Of a stretch of 64,000 nt of DNA, positions 51,350-60,914 are shown one piece after another. The stretch is from assembly GCF_000168975.1 (NCBI RefSeq), contig NZ_AAUW01000021.1, positions 62,001 to 126,000 on the forward strand, in the 5' to 3' direction. Position 1 is the stretch's first letter, and each line of letters starts with the position of its first letter. The notes beneath the pieces were generated by a model. The model ran no database searches and was not told the DNA's origin. It saw nothing but the letters and a program-made list of their open reading frames with translations. The translations under genes were made by a program, and so were the position numbers. This DNA is from Roseibium aggregatum IAM 12614 (GTDB lineage Bacteria > Pseudomonadota > Alphaproteobacteria > Rhizobiales > Stappiaceae).

Positions 51350-52714
51350 GTGGGCACTGTTACCGCAACCGGCGCTACACGTAGCGTTAGTGAACTCCGG
51401 AAAATTTTTCAAAAAGAAGATTCCCCTCTGGTGGCAACGAAGAAAGAAGGGTTCCAAGGAAAAAGAACTATATATGGAAATCCTATGAAAGAATCCGCTG
51501 GACCAAGTGTGATTTCCCAAAAGGATATACATAAGGCACCTGGCGCTTCTAAAACAGAACAGCCTGCACGTGCAGGTTTCATCGCCGCCGAAGGTACAAC
51601 GCGGGCGCGGTTTAGCGATCAGGAGTGTGGTTCCGAAGCCGCGAAACAGTTTGATCGCGATGCGGCACCCGGCAAGCCGAACCGCAACACGGTAACAGAG
51701 CTTCACCCCCGGAAAAAACGCGCAAGCTGTTCTAATTCGCTGTCCATCGTGGATAGTGATAGCGGAACGGAGCAGGTTGATCGGGCCAAGGATTTTGTTC
51801 CCAAGGTTATAAGCCTGCACCATAAAACACGGCCCGACCTGAATTGGAAGTATGGAACACTCGAGCAAAAAGCCGCGGCCGCCATCCTTGAGGTGCTATC
51901 GCTCGAAGGTGCGGAATCAGTGGGAGAGCTGGTTCAACGCCGCGAATTAGAAGCTCTGGATTCCGTAGAGAACCCGAACTCCTTCAACAAGGACGCTGAC
52001 GCAGAGTCCTGGGTACTCAAAGAAATTGTTGACAGGATGCAGCAGAATGATGGCGCACGAACGACCTGGTTTTTTGATAAAAACACGCGGCCCGATGTCC
52101 GACGTGGCGTGGACAACCTCCAGCGGCAACCTGGCAAAGGCTGCCTGAAAAACGGCACTGGTCGCCGTGTTGAAGTAAAGTTTCTTGAAACTAAAAAAGA
52201 CCTTAAAGAACACGATCGATTAATTGAAGCGCGCCTCAACGAAGCAGCGCGAAACGGGTATCTTTGCGCGGTTGGCGTCAACATACTTAGTAAACGTATT
52301 GTTCGAAAAAGAGTCGAGGAACGCGCAGCACGAAATCGCATAGACACCGCGCTCTTTTCCTACAATGGGACGGTTACACTTATTGATGAATATGAGAAGC
52401 TTATCGATAAGCACGTAGAGAATTGCGATTTAGTTTCTGCGATCAAATTTGCCAAACTGTCTCTTAAAGAAATGGCAAATGCAAGGCGGCAATATTTACG
52501 GATTGAGAGAATAAAAAAGGAATTTGAGTACATCGCGAACTTTGGAATGGATGAACAATTAGGATTCGAGCGATATCACATCGGTGGTAGTATCATGAAA
52601 TTTAACGAAGTAAGTGAAAAAGACTTGGAAGCAGCTGAACAAAATAATACCAGATTAATCAAACAAGCGGATGATATTAGAGGTATTTTGGACGATCTGA
52701 AAAGTATGGAATAA
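51350..52714 (+). CDS. Unknown protein, candidate type III effector
   Basis: 454 aa from GTG 51350 (TAGGGA 9 nt upstream; next Met at 51485). Residues 1-150 are Ser/Thr/Lys-rich and disordered. A helical region follows (YGTLEQKAAAAILEVLSLEGAESVGELVQRRELEALDS), then WVLKEIVDRMQQNDGARTTWFFDK and LKNGTGRRVEVKFLETKKDL, and a C-terminal coiled coil (KFAKLSLKEMANARRQYLRIERIKKEF). No signal peptide, membrane segment or enzyme motif. Lower GC than IS neighbours and next to other effector candidates. Function not recognised. Confidence 0.55.
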   Translation: MGTVTATGATRSVSELRKIFQKEDSPLVATKKEGFQGKRTIYGNPMKESAGPSVISQKDIHKAPGASKTEQPARAGFIAAEGTTRARFSDQECGSEAAKQFDRDAAPGKPNRNTVTELHPRKKRASCSNSLSIVDSDSGTEQVDRAKDFVPKVISLHHKTRPDLNWKYGTLEQKAAAAILEVLSLEGAESVGELVQRRELEALDSVENPNSFNKDADAESWVLKEIVDRMQQNDGARTTWFFDKNTRPDVRRGVDNLQRQPGKGCLKNGTGRRVEVKFLETKKDLKEHDRLIEARLNEAARNGYLCAVGVNILSKRIVRKRVEERAARNRIDTALFSYNGTVTLIDEYEKLIDKHVENCDLVSAIKFAKLSLKEMANARRQYLRIERIKKEFEYIANFGMDEQLGFERYHIGGSIMKFNEVSEKDLEAAEQNNTRLIKQADDIRGILDDLKSME

Positions 52715-52799
52715 AATAGATAAGCTATATCAATGGGTTATATTCAACCGTCTTTGTCGGGAAGATGGAGTGATCGAATGCCCTGGAATGACATCACTG

Positions 52800-53131
52800 C
52801 GCAGGCAGTTCAGGCCCTTGCTCCGGATGCCGATCATCGCGCTCACAAGGGACTGAACAACAGGATTGAGAATTCCCATCGCCCGACACGCAAGCGGGAG
52901 AAAATAATGGGCCGGTTCAAATCGCCCCGCCAAGCCCAGCGGTTTCTGTCTGCCCACGATCAGATCAACACGATCTTCCGGCCGCGCCGATACACCCTGT
53001 CGGCCGCCTCATACCGGCATGCAAGGGCAGATGCATTCGGCTTATGGCAGGACTACACCGGCGAGATGAACGCCTGAAATCCGTCCAAAACAGGGACAAA
53101 GGCGGGCCGGACAAAATAACTTGGCAATCCC
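52800..53131 (+). mobile_element. IS6-family 3' fragment
   Basis: Encodes the last third of the transposase (DADHRAHKGLNNRIENSHRP to DYTGEMNA) and the right end AACTTGGCAATCCC. It lies immediately downstream of the preceding gene, with its 5' part missing. Confidence 0.92.
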
Positions 53132-53364
53132 TGCAGAGCCTTCGACACCCTGTCTTTCTGAGGCACTGTCGCAAAATTTTCAGCGTAGATTCACATTCTA
53201 ACAAGTCTGCGCCAGCACCTCTATTTCCACGAAAAAAAGTCAAAAAATTGGAGGCATTCGGCCGGAATTTAGCTTCACCAATAGATTAGTAAAATAAAAT
53301 TCAAATTTTCAAGACGACTCTAAAATTTGCGATAGAGCCCTCTCCAAAAACGTACAAGGTCGAG

Positions 53365-56300
53365 CTAAGAAGGTACAGGCAGGTAGGTGGCTGGTTGGCG
53401 ATTTTCGGCAAGCCCCGTCCGGGCCACATAAAAAAGCGCGAAATTGACTGCTTTTGTCTTGGCGACATCTCGTTTCGGCACGATCATGATCGCTTCGGGC
53501 TTGTAACTTTTGGGATCTGTGCAAAGTCTGTCGACGAGCCCGCGTAGGTCCGCCGCCCGCTTTTCCTCGCGCTCGAGCAGCAGGATTTCGGCCTCCCATT
53601 GTTGTACCAACTCCAGGATCTCAGGTTTCAGTTTCTGCTCAACCAGAATGACGTCGTTGGTCCGGGCCTTGTGAAGCTCCGACTCCAGCGCTGTTCTAAA
53701 GTCTTCATCGGCCCGGACGCTGTCGAGAAACGGATCGATATCAATCGGCAAGCTGGTTTTCCTGAACACTTCCAGAGCCTCGATCGCATCCCTTCCGGTC
53801 AAGGGGACCGCAGCGATCCTGGAGCAATCCGTAAGGACGCCGTCGAAGCTGCGGACCTCCTTGCAACGCATCAGGCGGGTCGACCGGTTCGACTGAGACA
53901 GTGTCAAGCCGGTGGTCCCTATGCAGGGTTTCAGACCGTTGCTTTCTTCATCCGCTGCATGCTCCGCGACATTCTCCTTCGTAAGACTGGAATTCAGCAA
54001 GCCGGCCGTTGTCGTCAAAGAGAATTCTTTGAACGTCTTCCGTTTTTGCTCGGTAAAGTACCTCGACCGGTAGGTGGACACTGAACCGGAGGACTTCGTG
54101 CCGAGCCCTATTCCCGCGGAAACGACACTTACCTTCAACTCACCGACGCCAACTCCAAATTGTCCGCGAAGTTCGCCATCAAGTCGGGTAAGCTCCGTGT
54201 CTTGCGCAACGGTCTCAAATCCCTTGACATCATAGAGCCAGGTTTCCTGCGAAACGCCGCCTTCGGAGAACATTTCGATCAGAAATTTCTGCACATCCTC
54301 CACCGAGGCGAATTTGATGCAGACACCCCTGTTGCCTACATCCGCCCTGCCGGCTGAACCGCCCAGCTTGCCGACCTGGGCGTTTGCGGACATCCCGACA
54401 GTCATCGCTGACCCTTCACCCCCGAGGATCCGAACCTCGTATTGCTTCGCACCGCGCTTAATTTCGACGGTTTGAGCATAGGAGACGGACCTCGAGAAAG
54501 AAACGCCAAGCGCACCGAGCGCGGGCTTCAACAAGGACGCGACGAAACCGAACAAGCCCGGTGTCGTCCCGTTTGTGACGAGTGTTACGCTTGTTTTCTG
54601 CTGAATGGGAACGCTGCGGACACTCGACAAGAGTTCATCGAGCCACCGGTCCTTTTCAGCGAGGTTCAGTTTGCGCGCGACTTTGCCTCCCAAAAGGTCG
54701 TTAAGGTCGGACATCAACTCTTTCAGGAGCGCCGCATCATAGGTGGCATGCCGTTCACTGGCCGCGGCCGGTGCGTTCTTCTGCGCGACTCGTTCGGGAG
54801 CGCAAGTCAGATAGACATCGATCAGCGGTGCGAGATCTTCCTGAGCAAGGCCAAGTGAGTTGGCAATTCCTGCGTCCGCGATCTCTCGCCTGATATCGTC
54901 CGCATGTTCCAGCGCATCGAATGCGTTGACCCTCAGATAATTCGTATCAAGGGATTTGGACCTGGCACTCAGGATGGCGGCATGAATGCTCAGCTTCACG
55001 AGCAGATAATCGCGGCGACCCAAACGGGCCTCTATTCGCGCGAGAAGTTCGCGCGCGCCCGACGCAGCGTTGCCGGAATTACCGGACTCCTCCCCTTGGC
55101 GCGCCTGCAACCGGTCAAGAGCCTCATCGAGGCCCTCAAGGTCATTTTTCAACCCATTCAGGTTCCCGGACGTTCGCAGGTTTTGCCCGACGTTCGCGAG
55201 CGCCGCGCCGAGGCCGCGCTGAACAGCCCCGTCGGGGAACTGAAGGTTGTTGTTCGCCGAATATTCCCGCCCTGCAACCCACCGGAAAAAGACATCCTCA
55301 AATCTGGCCACTTTCTGCTCGTCGGTCTGGCCCGATATTTCGGAGACGACCCCTTTCATGAGCCTTGAACCGGACGCAGTCTTGCCCAAGTCCTTCACTC
55401 CGGAGTGGAAGCGGGCTGTCATCGGGCTGGATAGCCCCGCGGACGATCTGGCGAAAAGCACAGCGCGGGTGACGAAGCTGCAACTGTGCAGCACAGCGGC
55501 AACCGGGAAACACACCAGCGACAGAAAATGATCGAGAGGATCGCAGCGAACCATTGCGCTGCGCAGCCCTTTGATATTCCGTTTCGCCTGCCTGAGCTGA
55601 TCCGTGCTGATCAGATCTGCTTCAAATAAATTCTGAATGACCTTGCCGACATCCAGGGACCCCGCATCCGACGCTCCCAGTTCTCTCAACGTGTCCAGAT
55701 CGACGAACCTTCCGGCGACTTCGGCTGCGTTCGCGACCATCCCCCCCGAAATGCGATAAAGTGGGCCCGCATCCTCAACGACGACCGGTCTGCCGCCGTC
55801 CCAGCGGATGTCCAAGCGCCGCCTAGGCAGACCGCCTGCACGATCCAGGGTTTCTTCAGCGTGTTCTTGTGCCGACAGTACCGTTCCTTGCGCAGCTTCA
55901 CTGGCGCCCACGGAGCTTGGGTGATTTGATGCTCGGGATCGCGTTTCCTCGATTTCACCGACAAGCTTCCTTGCGTTCAAGATGGAAATCGCCGCGTCCA
56001 ACCGCTCAACCATGCATGGGCGAACGGCGCTTTTCACCGCAAGCGCCCGTTGCTCGTGCAGGTCTATTTCCTGCTCCCAAAGAGCAATTTGCGCCAACAG
56101 CAGATCCATTTCCCAGCACGGTTCGCGACGAGAACCGATATGCGCGAGCAATCGATGCGGTTGCGCCAGCAATTCGCCATGGGCAACGTGGGCAAGGCCG
56201 GGTTCGCAATCGTTTTCCTGGGAGGATCCTCCCTCGCCGCCCATTCGTAGCGCAAGTGCCTTTGCGAACAGGCAGTCCGCCTGCAGCTTGCCGATATGCC

Positions 56301-57198
56301 GATCCATGCCTCTGATTGCGAAAGCGCTTTCATAGAGACCGGCGATGGCATCCCGTCTTTCCGGAAGATACGCGAACACCTCGTCCGGAAGATAGCCGTG
56401 GGCGGCCCGTTGCAGCAGATCGCAAAACGTCCGGGCCTCGACCTCAAGCGCTTCCGCGTCAAGTGAACCTGCTGGTATCCGGCACACACCGGAATGACCA
56501 AGGCAAAAGAGTTGAAGCGTCTCCGCCGTCAACATGTCCTGTTCGAGCAGGATGAGAAGGATGCCCTGCAAATCAGCGCGCAGATCGACAAGTTGTGGCC
56601 GTTCGGCGAGCAGTTCTTCACAAAAAAGAACCGGAAACTCGACCGACAGCAAATCCTGCAGGTCCGCACTCACATCGCGACTCCCGTCGCGTGAGGCCTT
56701 TATCCGCTCGAAAATCTCTTTTCTGGCCCTCCTGCGCAATGTCGCGATCCTGATTGCGTCAGCCTCGGCAAGACGACCGGCTCCTGATACGGCTTCAATT
56801 GCCGTTGAAAATTCCATCTGCGGGGGCCGTTCACCGCCCTCCCTTGCCGAGTCCTTCGGCTCCGGCTGCTTGCCGTTGGTCTGGCGCACGCCCACCTGCT
56901 TGACCGCTTTGGCTGGTAGACAGGTCCGCCTCCCGGAACGACCGCTTTTGCGCTCTGCGCCACTTCCGCTTCTTTTGCGCGCAGAGCGCAAGGCTTCCAA
57001 CCGTGTCCTGAAGACAAGGTCGTGTAGCGATCGAATTTTGCCGGAGGGCCCGTCGTAGTCCCTGGGCGACACAGTGGTGTCCTTGGCAACCATACCCACC
57101 AGCGCGACGGTTCGTCCGTTTGTCACGATGGGAGCGCTTGAAAATGCCTTCTGGAACAAAGATGCCTTAACGTCTGAAATTACCTTGGTCAGCCGCAT
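53365..57198 (-). CDS. Very large unknown protein, candidate type III effector
   Basis: 1277 aa, the largest gene in the window. The N-terminal 150 residues are basic and disordered (RSARKRSGSGAERKSGRSGRR). Residues about 150-800 are helical with Leu-rich segments (DLQGILLILLEQDMLTAETL, EALDRLQARQGEESGN) and one hydrophobic stretch near 575 (LSLVCFPVAAVLHSCSFVTRAVLF). The C-terminal third becomes beta-rich and Gly/Ser-rich (LFGFVASLLKPALGALGVSFSRS, GGEGSAMTVGMSANAQVGKLGG, GVGVGELKVSVVSAGIGLGTKS), like the beta-barrel-like ends of AvrE/DspE-type effectors, then a helical tail. There is no Sec signal. The similarity to AvrE is only a general impression. Isolated between IS6 fragments. Confidence 0.6.
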   Translation of the reverse strand: MRLTKVISDVKASLFQKAFSSAPIVTNGRTVALVGMVAKDTTVSPRDYDGPSGKIRSLHDLVFRTRLEALRSARKRSGSGAERKSGRSGRRTCLPAKAVKQVGVRQTNGKQPEPKDSAREGGERPPQMEFSTAIEAVSGAGRLAEADAIRIATLRRRARKEIFERIKASRDGSRDVSADLQDLLSVEFPVLFCEELLAERPQLVDLRADLQGILLILLEQDMLTAETLQLFCLGHSGVCRIPAGSLDAEALEVEARTFCDLLQRAAHGYLPDEVFAYLPERRDAIAGLYESAFAIRGMDRHIGKLQADCLFAKALALRMGGEGGSSQENDCEPGLAHVAHGELLAQPHRLLAHIGSRREPCWEMDLLLAQIALWEQEIDLHEQRALAVKSAVRPCMVERLDAAISILNARKLVGEIEETRSRASNHPSSVGASEAAQGTVLSAQEHAEETLDRAGGLPRRRLDIRWDGGRPVVVEDAGPLYRISGGMVANAAEVAGRFVDLDTLRELGASDAGSLDVGKVIQNLFEADLISTDQLRQAKRNIKGLRSAMVRCDPLDHFLSLVCFPVAAVLHSCSFVTRAVLFARSSAGLSSPMTARFHSGVKDLGKTASGSRLMKGVVSEISGQTDEQKVARFEDVFFRWVAGREYSANNNLQFPDGAVQRGLGAALANVGQNLRTSGNLNGLKNDLEGLDEALDRLQARQGEESGNSGNAASGARELLARIEARLGRRDYLLVKLSIHAAILSARSKSLDTNYLRVNAFDALEHADDIRREIADAGIANSLGLAQEDLAPLIDVYLTCAPERVAQKNAPAAASERHATYDAALLKELMSDLNDLLGGKVARKLNLAEKDRWLDELLSSVRSVPIQQKTSVTLVTNGTTPGLFGFVASLLKPALGALGVSFSRSVSYAQTVEIKRGAKQYEVRILGGEGSAMTVGMSANAQVGKLGGSAGRADVGNRGVCIKFASVEDVQKFLIEMFSEGGVSQETWLYDVKGFETVAQDTELTRLDGELRGQFGVGVGELKVSVVSAGIGLGTKSSGSVSTYRSRYFTEQKRKTFKEFSLTTTAGLLNSSLTKENVAEHAADEESNGLKPCIGTTGLTLSQSNRSTRLMRCKEVRSFDGVLTDCSRIAAVPLTGRDAIEALEVFRKTSLPIDIDPFLDSVRADEDFRTALESELHKARTNDVILVEQKLKPEILELVQQWEAEILLLEREEKRAADLRGLVDRLCTDPKSYKPEAIMIVPKRDVAKTKAVNFALFYVARTGLAENRQPATYLPVPS

Positions 57199-57339
57199 AC
57201 AACCAGAGCCTGTTTCCGAGTCGTTTTAGGTTCACGGCGCTTTCCCGCACCACGGAAAAACGACAGACGTTCGTCTACGCTTTCAACATGACACTTTGAT
57301 AACAGGCTTCATCTAAATGATTGATTTTCCATAGGCTTG

Positions 57340-57699
57340 GTTTCAAACGGCCTTGTTGCATTAATCCGATTGTTCCCCTACCTGAACGGGGTTGTCTCAC
57401 TTCTGAAGTTTTGTGAATGCCGTTCAAACACCACGCATCCCGCCGGCACAAGATTGCGAAGTCCAAGCATCGTGTGACGAACTGGGCGGAGCAAAATGAA
57501 AGCCTGCGCCGGCGCGGGGACGTCACTATCTGGGTTGATGAAAGCGTGGCGCATTTACTGGGGCGCGGGGCGCACACCGGCAAGCGTGGTCGGCCGGGGA
57601 CATACTCCGATCTGGCGATCACGGCTTGTCTGGAGCTTCGGACCGTTTTCCATTTGGCCCTGCGGCAAACCCAAGGGTTCGTCCGCTCGCTGTTCCAGC
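57340..57699 (+). pseudogene. IS5-family transposase, N-terminal part
   Basis: From 57417: MPFKHHASRRHKIAKSKHRV, NWAEQNESLRRRGDVTIWVDES (first Asp) and TYSDLAITACLELRTVFHLALRQTQGFVRSL, the IS903-like subgroup of IS5. The frame is cut at 57700 by the left end of an IS6 copy. The second Asp and the Glu are missing. Confidence 0.9.
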
Positions 57700-58484
57700 G
57701 GGATTGCAAGTTGTTGACGGGGCTCAGCGCTGGTAGATCGCTGTGATGATTCAGAGTTCCGTTTTCCCAGGTCGATCATTTCCTATGCAGTTTGGGCCTA
57801 TCATCGGTTTGCGTTGAGTACAGCGGATGTTGAAGATCTGCTGACGGAGCGGGGTATTGGTGTCAGCCGGGAAACGATCCGTAAATGGGTGAACCGGTTT
57901 GGCCAGCATTTTGCGCGCTGCATTCGCGGGGACCGGCCAAAGCCAAACAGCAAATGGCACCTTGATGAGGCGGTGATTGTCAATGGCGGAGTGAATTACT
58001 GGCTCTGGCGGGCGATTGACGGCGATGGAGAGGTGCTCGACATCCTGGTTCAGCCTCGCCGGAATGCAAAGGCGGCCAGACGGTTCTTCGGCGGGCTGGT
58101 GACGCAATTGGCGAGCCCAGGGTCGTGGTGACGGATAAGCGGCGCAGCTACACCAAGCCGGTTCAGGCCCTTGCTCCGGATGCCGATCATCGCGCTCACA
58201 AGGGACTGAACAACAGGATTGAGAATTCCCATCGCCCGACACGCAAACGGGAGAAGATTATGGGGCGGTTCAAATCGCCCCGCCAAGCGCAGCGGTTTCT
58301 GTCCGCCCACGATCAGATCAACACGGTCTTCCGGCCCCGTCGATACACTCTGTCGGCCGCCTCATACCGGCGTGCAAGGGCTGATGCATTCGGCTTATGG
58401 CAGGACTACACCGGCGAGATGAACGCCTGAAATCCGTCCAAAGCAGGACCCCTTGCTGGCCGAACAAAATAACTTGGCAATCCC
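57700..58484 (+). mobile_element. IS6-family element with frameshifted transposase
   Basis: Left end GGATTGCAAGTTGTTGACGG at 57701 and right end AACTTGGCAATCCC at 58484. The transposase has lost part of its N-terminus (deletion near 57760) and is shifted by a one-base deletion near 58110 (FFGGLVTQ, then VVTDKRRSYTKPVQ in the next frame). DDE residues remain otherwise. Close relative of the 38122 copy. Confidence 0.9.
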
Positions 58485-58638
58485 GGTTGGACCGGTCGCC
58501 TTCCGGGCCGGGCAAGACCGATACCTCGGCCCCGGCCACCTGACAGAACTCGCGAATCCAATCGACGATCGCGCCGTTCGGCGTCCCGACAACAGAGGGA
58601 AATGCAATTAGCTTCGCGAGGATCTCTTCAGTGTTCAT
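58485..58638 (-). pseudogene. M20-family peptidase/ArgE-like N-terminal fragment
   Basis: 51 residues: MNTEEILAKLIAFPSVVGTP, VDWIREFCQVAGAEVSVLPG, matching the start of acetylornithine deacetylase-like M20 amidohydrolases. The remainder is removed by the IS6 right end at 58484. Confidence 0.7.
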
Positions 58639-59268
58639 TGCGGGCCTTCTGCATGGTCTTTTCAGCGGACAGGATCAGATTATCCTCAGGCGGAAGCATT
58701 CCGTGCTGAATCGGAGACCGCTTCAGGCGAAGATTGCTAAATGTCGCCGCTTGGAGGTGAAACGTGCTGGCGTGGCGCAGAGAGACGCGGCAGGCGACAT
58801 CTGCTTCAAGGGAGCGATGATCGGGCGTGTCGAGCTTAGGTGTCGGAGTCAGCGGGACATCCGGAGCATTTCAGCATAATTGGTCGTTTGTCCGCTTCGT
58901 TTGCTTGAAGCAGTCATTCCTATTACCAGTTTAAAAACTGGCGACGGGTGGGAACTCGGCGGACCCAGCAGAAGTGCAAATGATCGAGCTCTGAAGAATC
59001 CAAGGCAGCTGATATCGCTTGAGGCTGCGGCTGGAAAAGAATGAGCTCGAGGTGCTTTTCACGGAGAGCCCATTTCACGCAACGGTCCAACCGCGACACT
59101 TCCTTGGCCCCTGAGCGACTACCGCTTAGTCTAATTCTGCGCGTCTGGGGGGACACCGGGGTCCGTTCAACTTGGCGTTAAGGACGGACAAGAAATCCTT
59201 TTCAGCCTTTTGAACCATCCTCGAGGAAACGTCTGCGCCTGAAGCTGAAATGACACCGAAGTGCCACC
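58639..59268. other. Region without recognised gene
   Basis: A 77-codon minus-strand frame (59156-58923: RLDRCVKWALREKHLELILFQP) is open but matches nothing I know. The rest holds no clear gene, repeat or RNA. Confidence 0.35.
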
Positions 59269-60726
59269 TCACAGACCGAAGGGAAAGGTCTCCTCTTCGC
59301 CCGGCACCGGCTCCGCCGGCATCGGGACCACGGCTTGTGTGCGGTCGAACCACACGTAGCCGTCGTACTGTTCCGAGAGGATCGCATGGCTGTAGTGGCT
59401 CCACCGTTCGGTCTCGGGCCGGTAAATGACGCCGATATACCGCTCAAGCCGCGGCTCGGCCATCGCAGCGCGCAGCGCATCGTCGGTCCCGGGTCGAAGG
59501 TCGAGCAGGAAGCGGTCGCCTCCAGCGGCATGGCAAATGGCCTCGTGGCTGTCGGGGTGCGACGGGCGCACAGCCTTGATCTCCATCGGGCCGTCCCAGT
59601 CCGATGCACAGGCAACGCTGCCGGAATGGGTGCCGAAGCCGATCAGAGCGGCGCCCCGTCCCCATTCCTCTCGGCAGAGCTGGCCGATATTGAGCTCTCC
59701 CCGGTTCACGCCCATGTCGGTGAAGCGGGCGTCGCCGATATGGGAATTGTGCGCCCAGACGACGGCTCGCGCGTCGGGGCCAACATGGGTCATGATCTGT
59801 TTCAGGGTCTGGAACATGTGCCCGTCGCGCAGGTTCCAGCTATCGGCTGAGCCGTAATACATGACACGGTAATACCGCTCGGCGCCCGCTACGACTCGGG
59901 CGTTCTGGACGGCGTCGAAAAAGGTGTCGCCGTCGCGCCGCGCCTGCGACAGTTCCCGTGTCAGCAGATCGACCAGCACCCACGTGACCGGTTCCTCGCA
60001 AAGCGCGTGGCCGTGGGACAAGGCCTCGCGGCCATAGGCGGCGGGCTCGTTCGACCACGGCGCGAGACAGGCATAACGGCGGCGCGCCAGCCTGGACGCG
60101 GCAGGATCATGCGCGTCGAGATAGGTCAGAACTTCGGCGATCGAGTTGAACATGCTGTAGATGTCCAGCCCCTGGAACCGGACGCGCTTGTCCATGGGCA
60201 GGGTCGCGTTGTGCTTGCTGAGCCAGGCGATGAAATCGTCCACGTCCCGGTTGCGCCACATCCAGGTCGGGAAGCGGGAAAACGCCGAAACATTGCGGCG
60301 GCGCTCCGGCAACCCGCGCGCGCGGCGGTCGAGAACCGCGGCATCGGGCCAATCCGCTTCGACGGCGACAATGTTGAAACCGTGCTTCTAGATCAGCCTG
60401 CGAGTGATGGCCGCGCGGGCGCGGTAGAAGTCCGATGTTCCGTGCGACGTCTCACCCAGCAGAACCACGCGCGCCGCACCGTAACGGTCAAAAGCGGCTC
60501 CGAAGTCCGGACTGTCCGGATCGAGCAGTTCTTCGGCCGCGGTGCGGACTGTCTCCACCGGTGTCGAGGGCGCCTTTTTCCCGGTTGCCGACGGAACCAG
60601 TGGGGCCTCCGTCCGGGCAAGGTAATGTAGGAACCAGGCGCCGGCCATCTCGGTCACGGTTTCCAGTTCGCCTGGACCTTCAAAAAGGTGTCCCGCCCCC
60701 GGCACGATCCGAAGATGTTTTTCGCA
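59269..60726 (-). pseudogene. Dienelactone hydrolase-erythromycin esterase fusion, truncated with in-frame stop
   Basis: From the right the frame starts inside a hydrolase domain (PGAGHLFEGPGELETVTEMA), then EreA-like sequence: RYGAARVVLLGETSHGTSDFYRARAAI (catalytic His region), an in-frame TAG at 60390-60388, then GFNIVAVEADWPDAAVLDRRARG, FPTWMWRNRDVDDFIAWL, RVRFQGLDIYSMF, ARAVVWAHNSHIGDARFTDMG and GYVWFDRTQAV. Fused phosphoribosyltransferase/dienelactone-hydrolase/erythromycin-esterase proteins are known; here the first part is missing at 60727. Stop plus truncation make activity unlikely. Confidence 0.85.
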
Positions 60727-60914
60727 GGTACCCTATTAGCCACTTCGGAGGTGCTAGGAAGTACCATCTGATACTCCCTTACCCAGATGGTAGTGTCGCA
60801 AATTTTGTCGAGGTCAGAGCGATGACTAGCACTACTTTGGCAGAAGTTCACTTGGGTGTGATGAGGCTACATCCGCAGTGTGGGCAATGGTCGGGCGGTG
60901 AGCGCGCCAGACGG
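60727..60914. other. Junction between esterase relic and IS701
   Basis: Contains TAGGAAGTACCATCTG-like sequence and ends near the IS701 right end; no gene. Confidence 0.35.

Noticed and set aside
53599..56315. Several plus-strand frames of 90-160 codons
   Set aside because: All lie opposite the 1277-aa gene and show no independent coding evidence.
58923..59156. 77-codon minus-strand frame as a gene
   Set aside because: No ribosome site, no motif and no partner; left as unassigned region.
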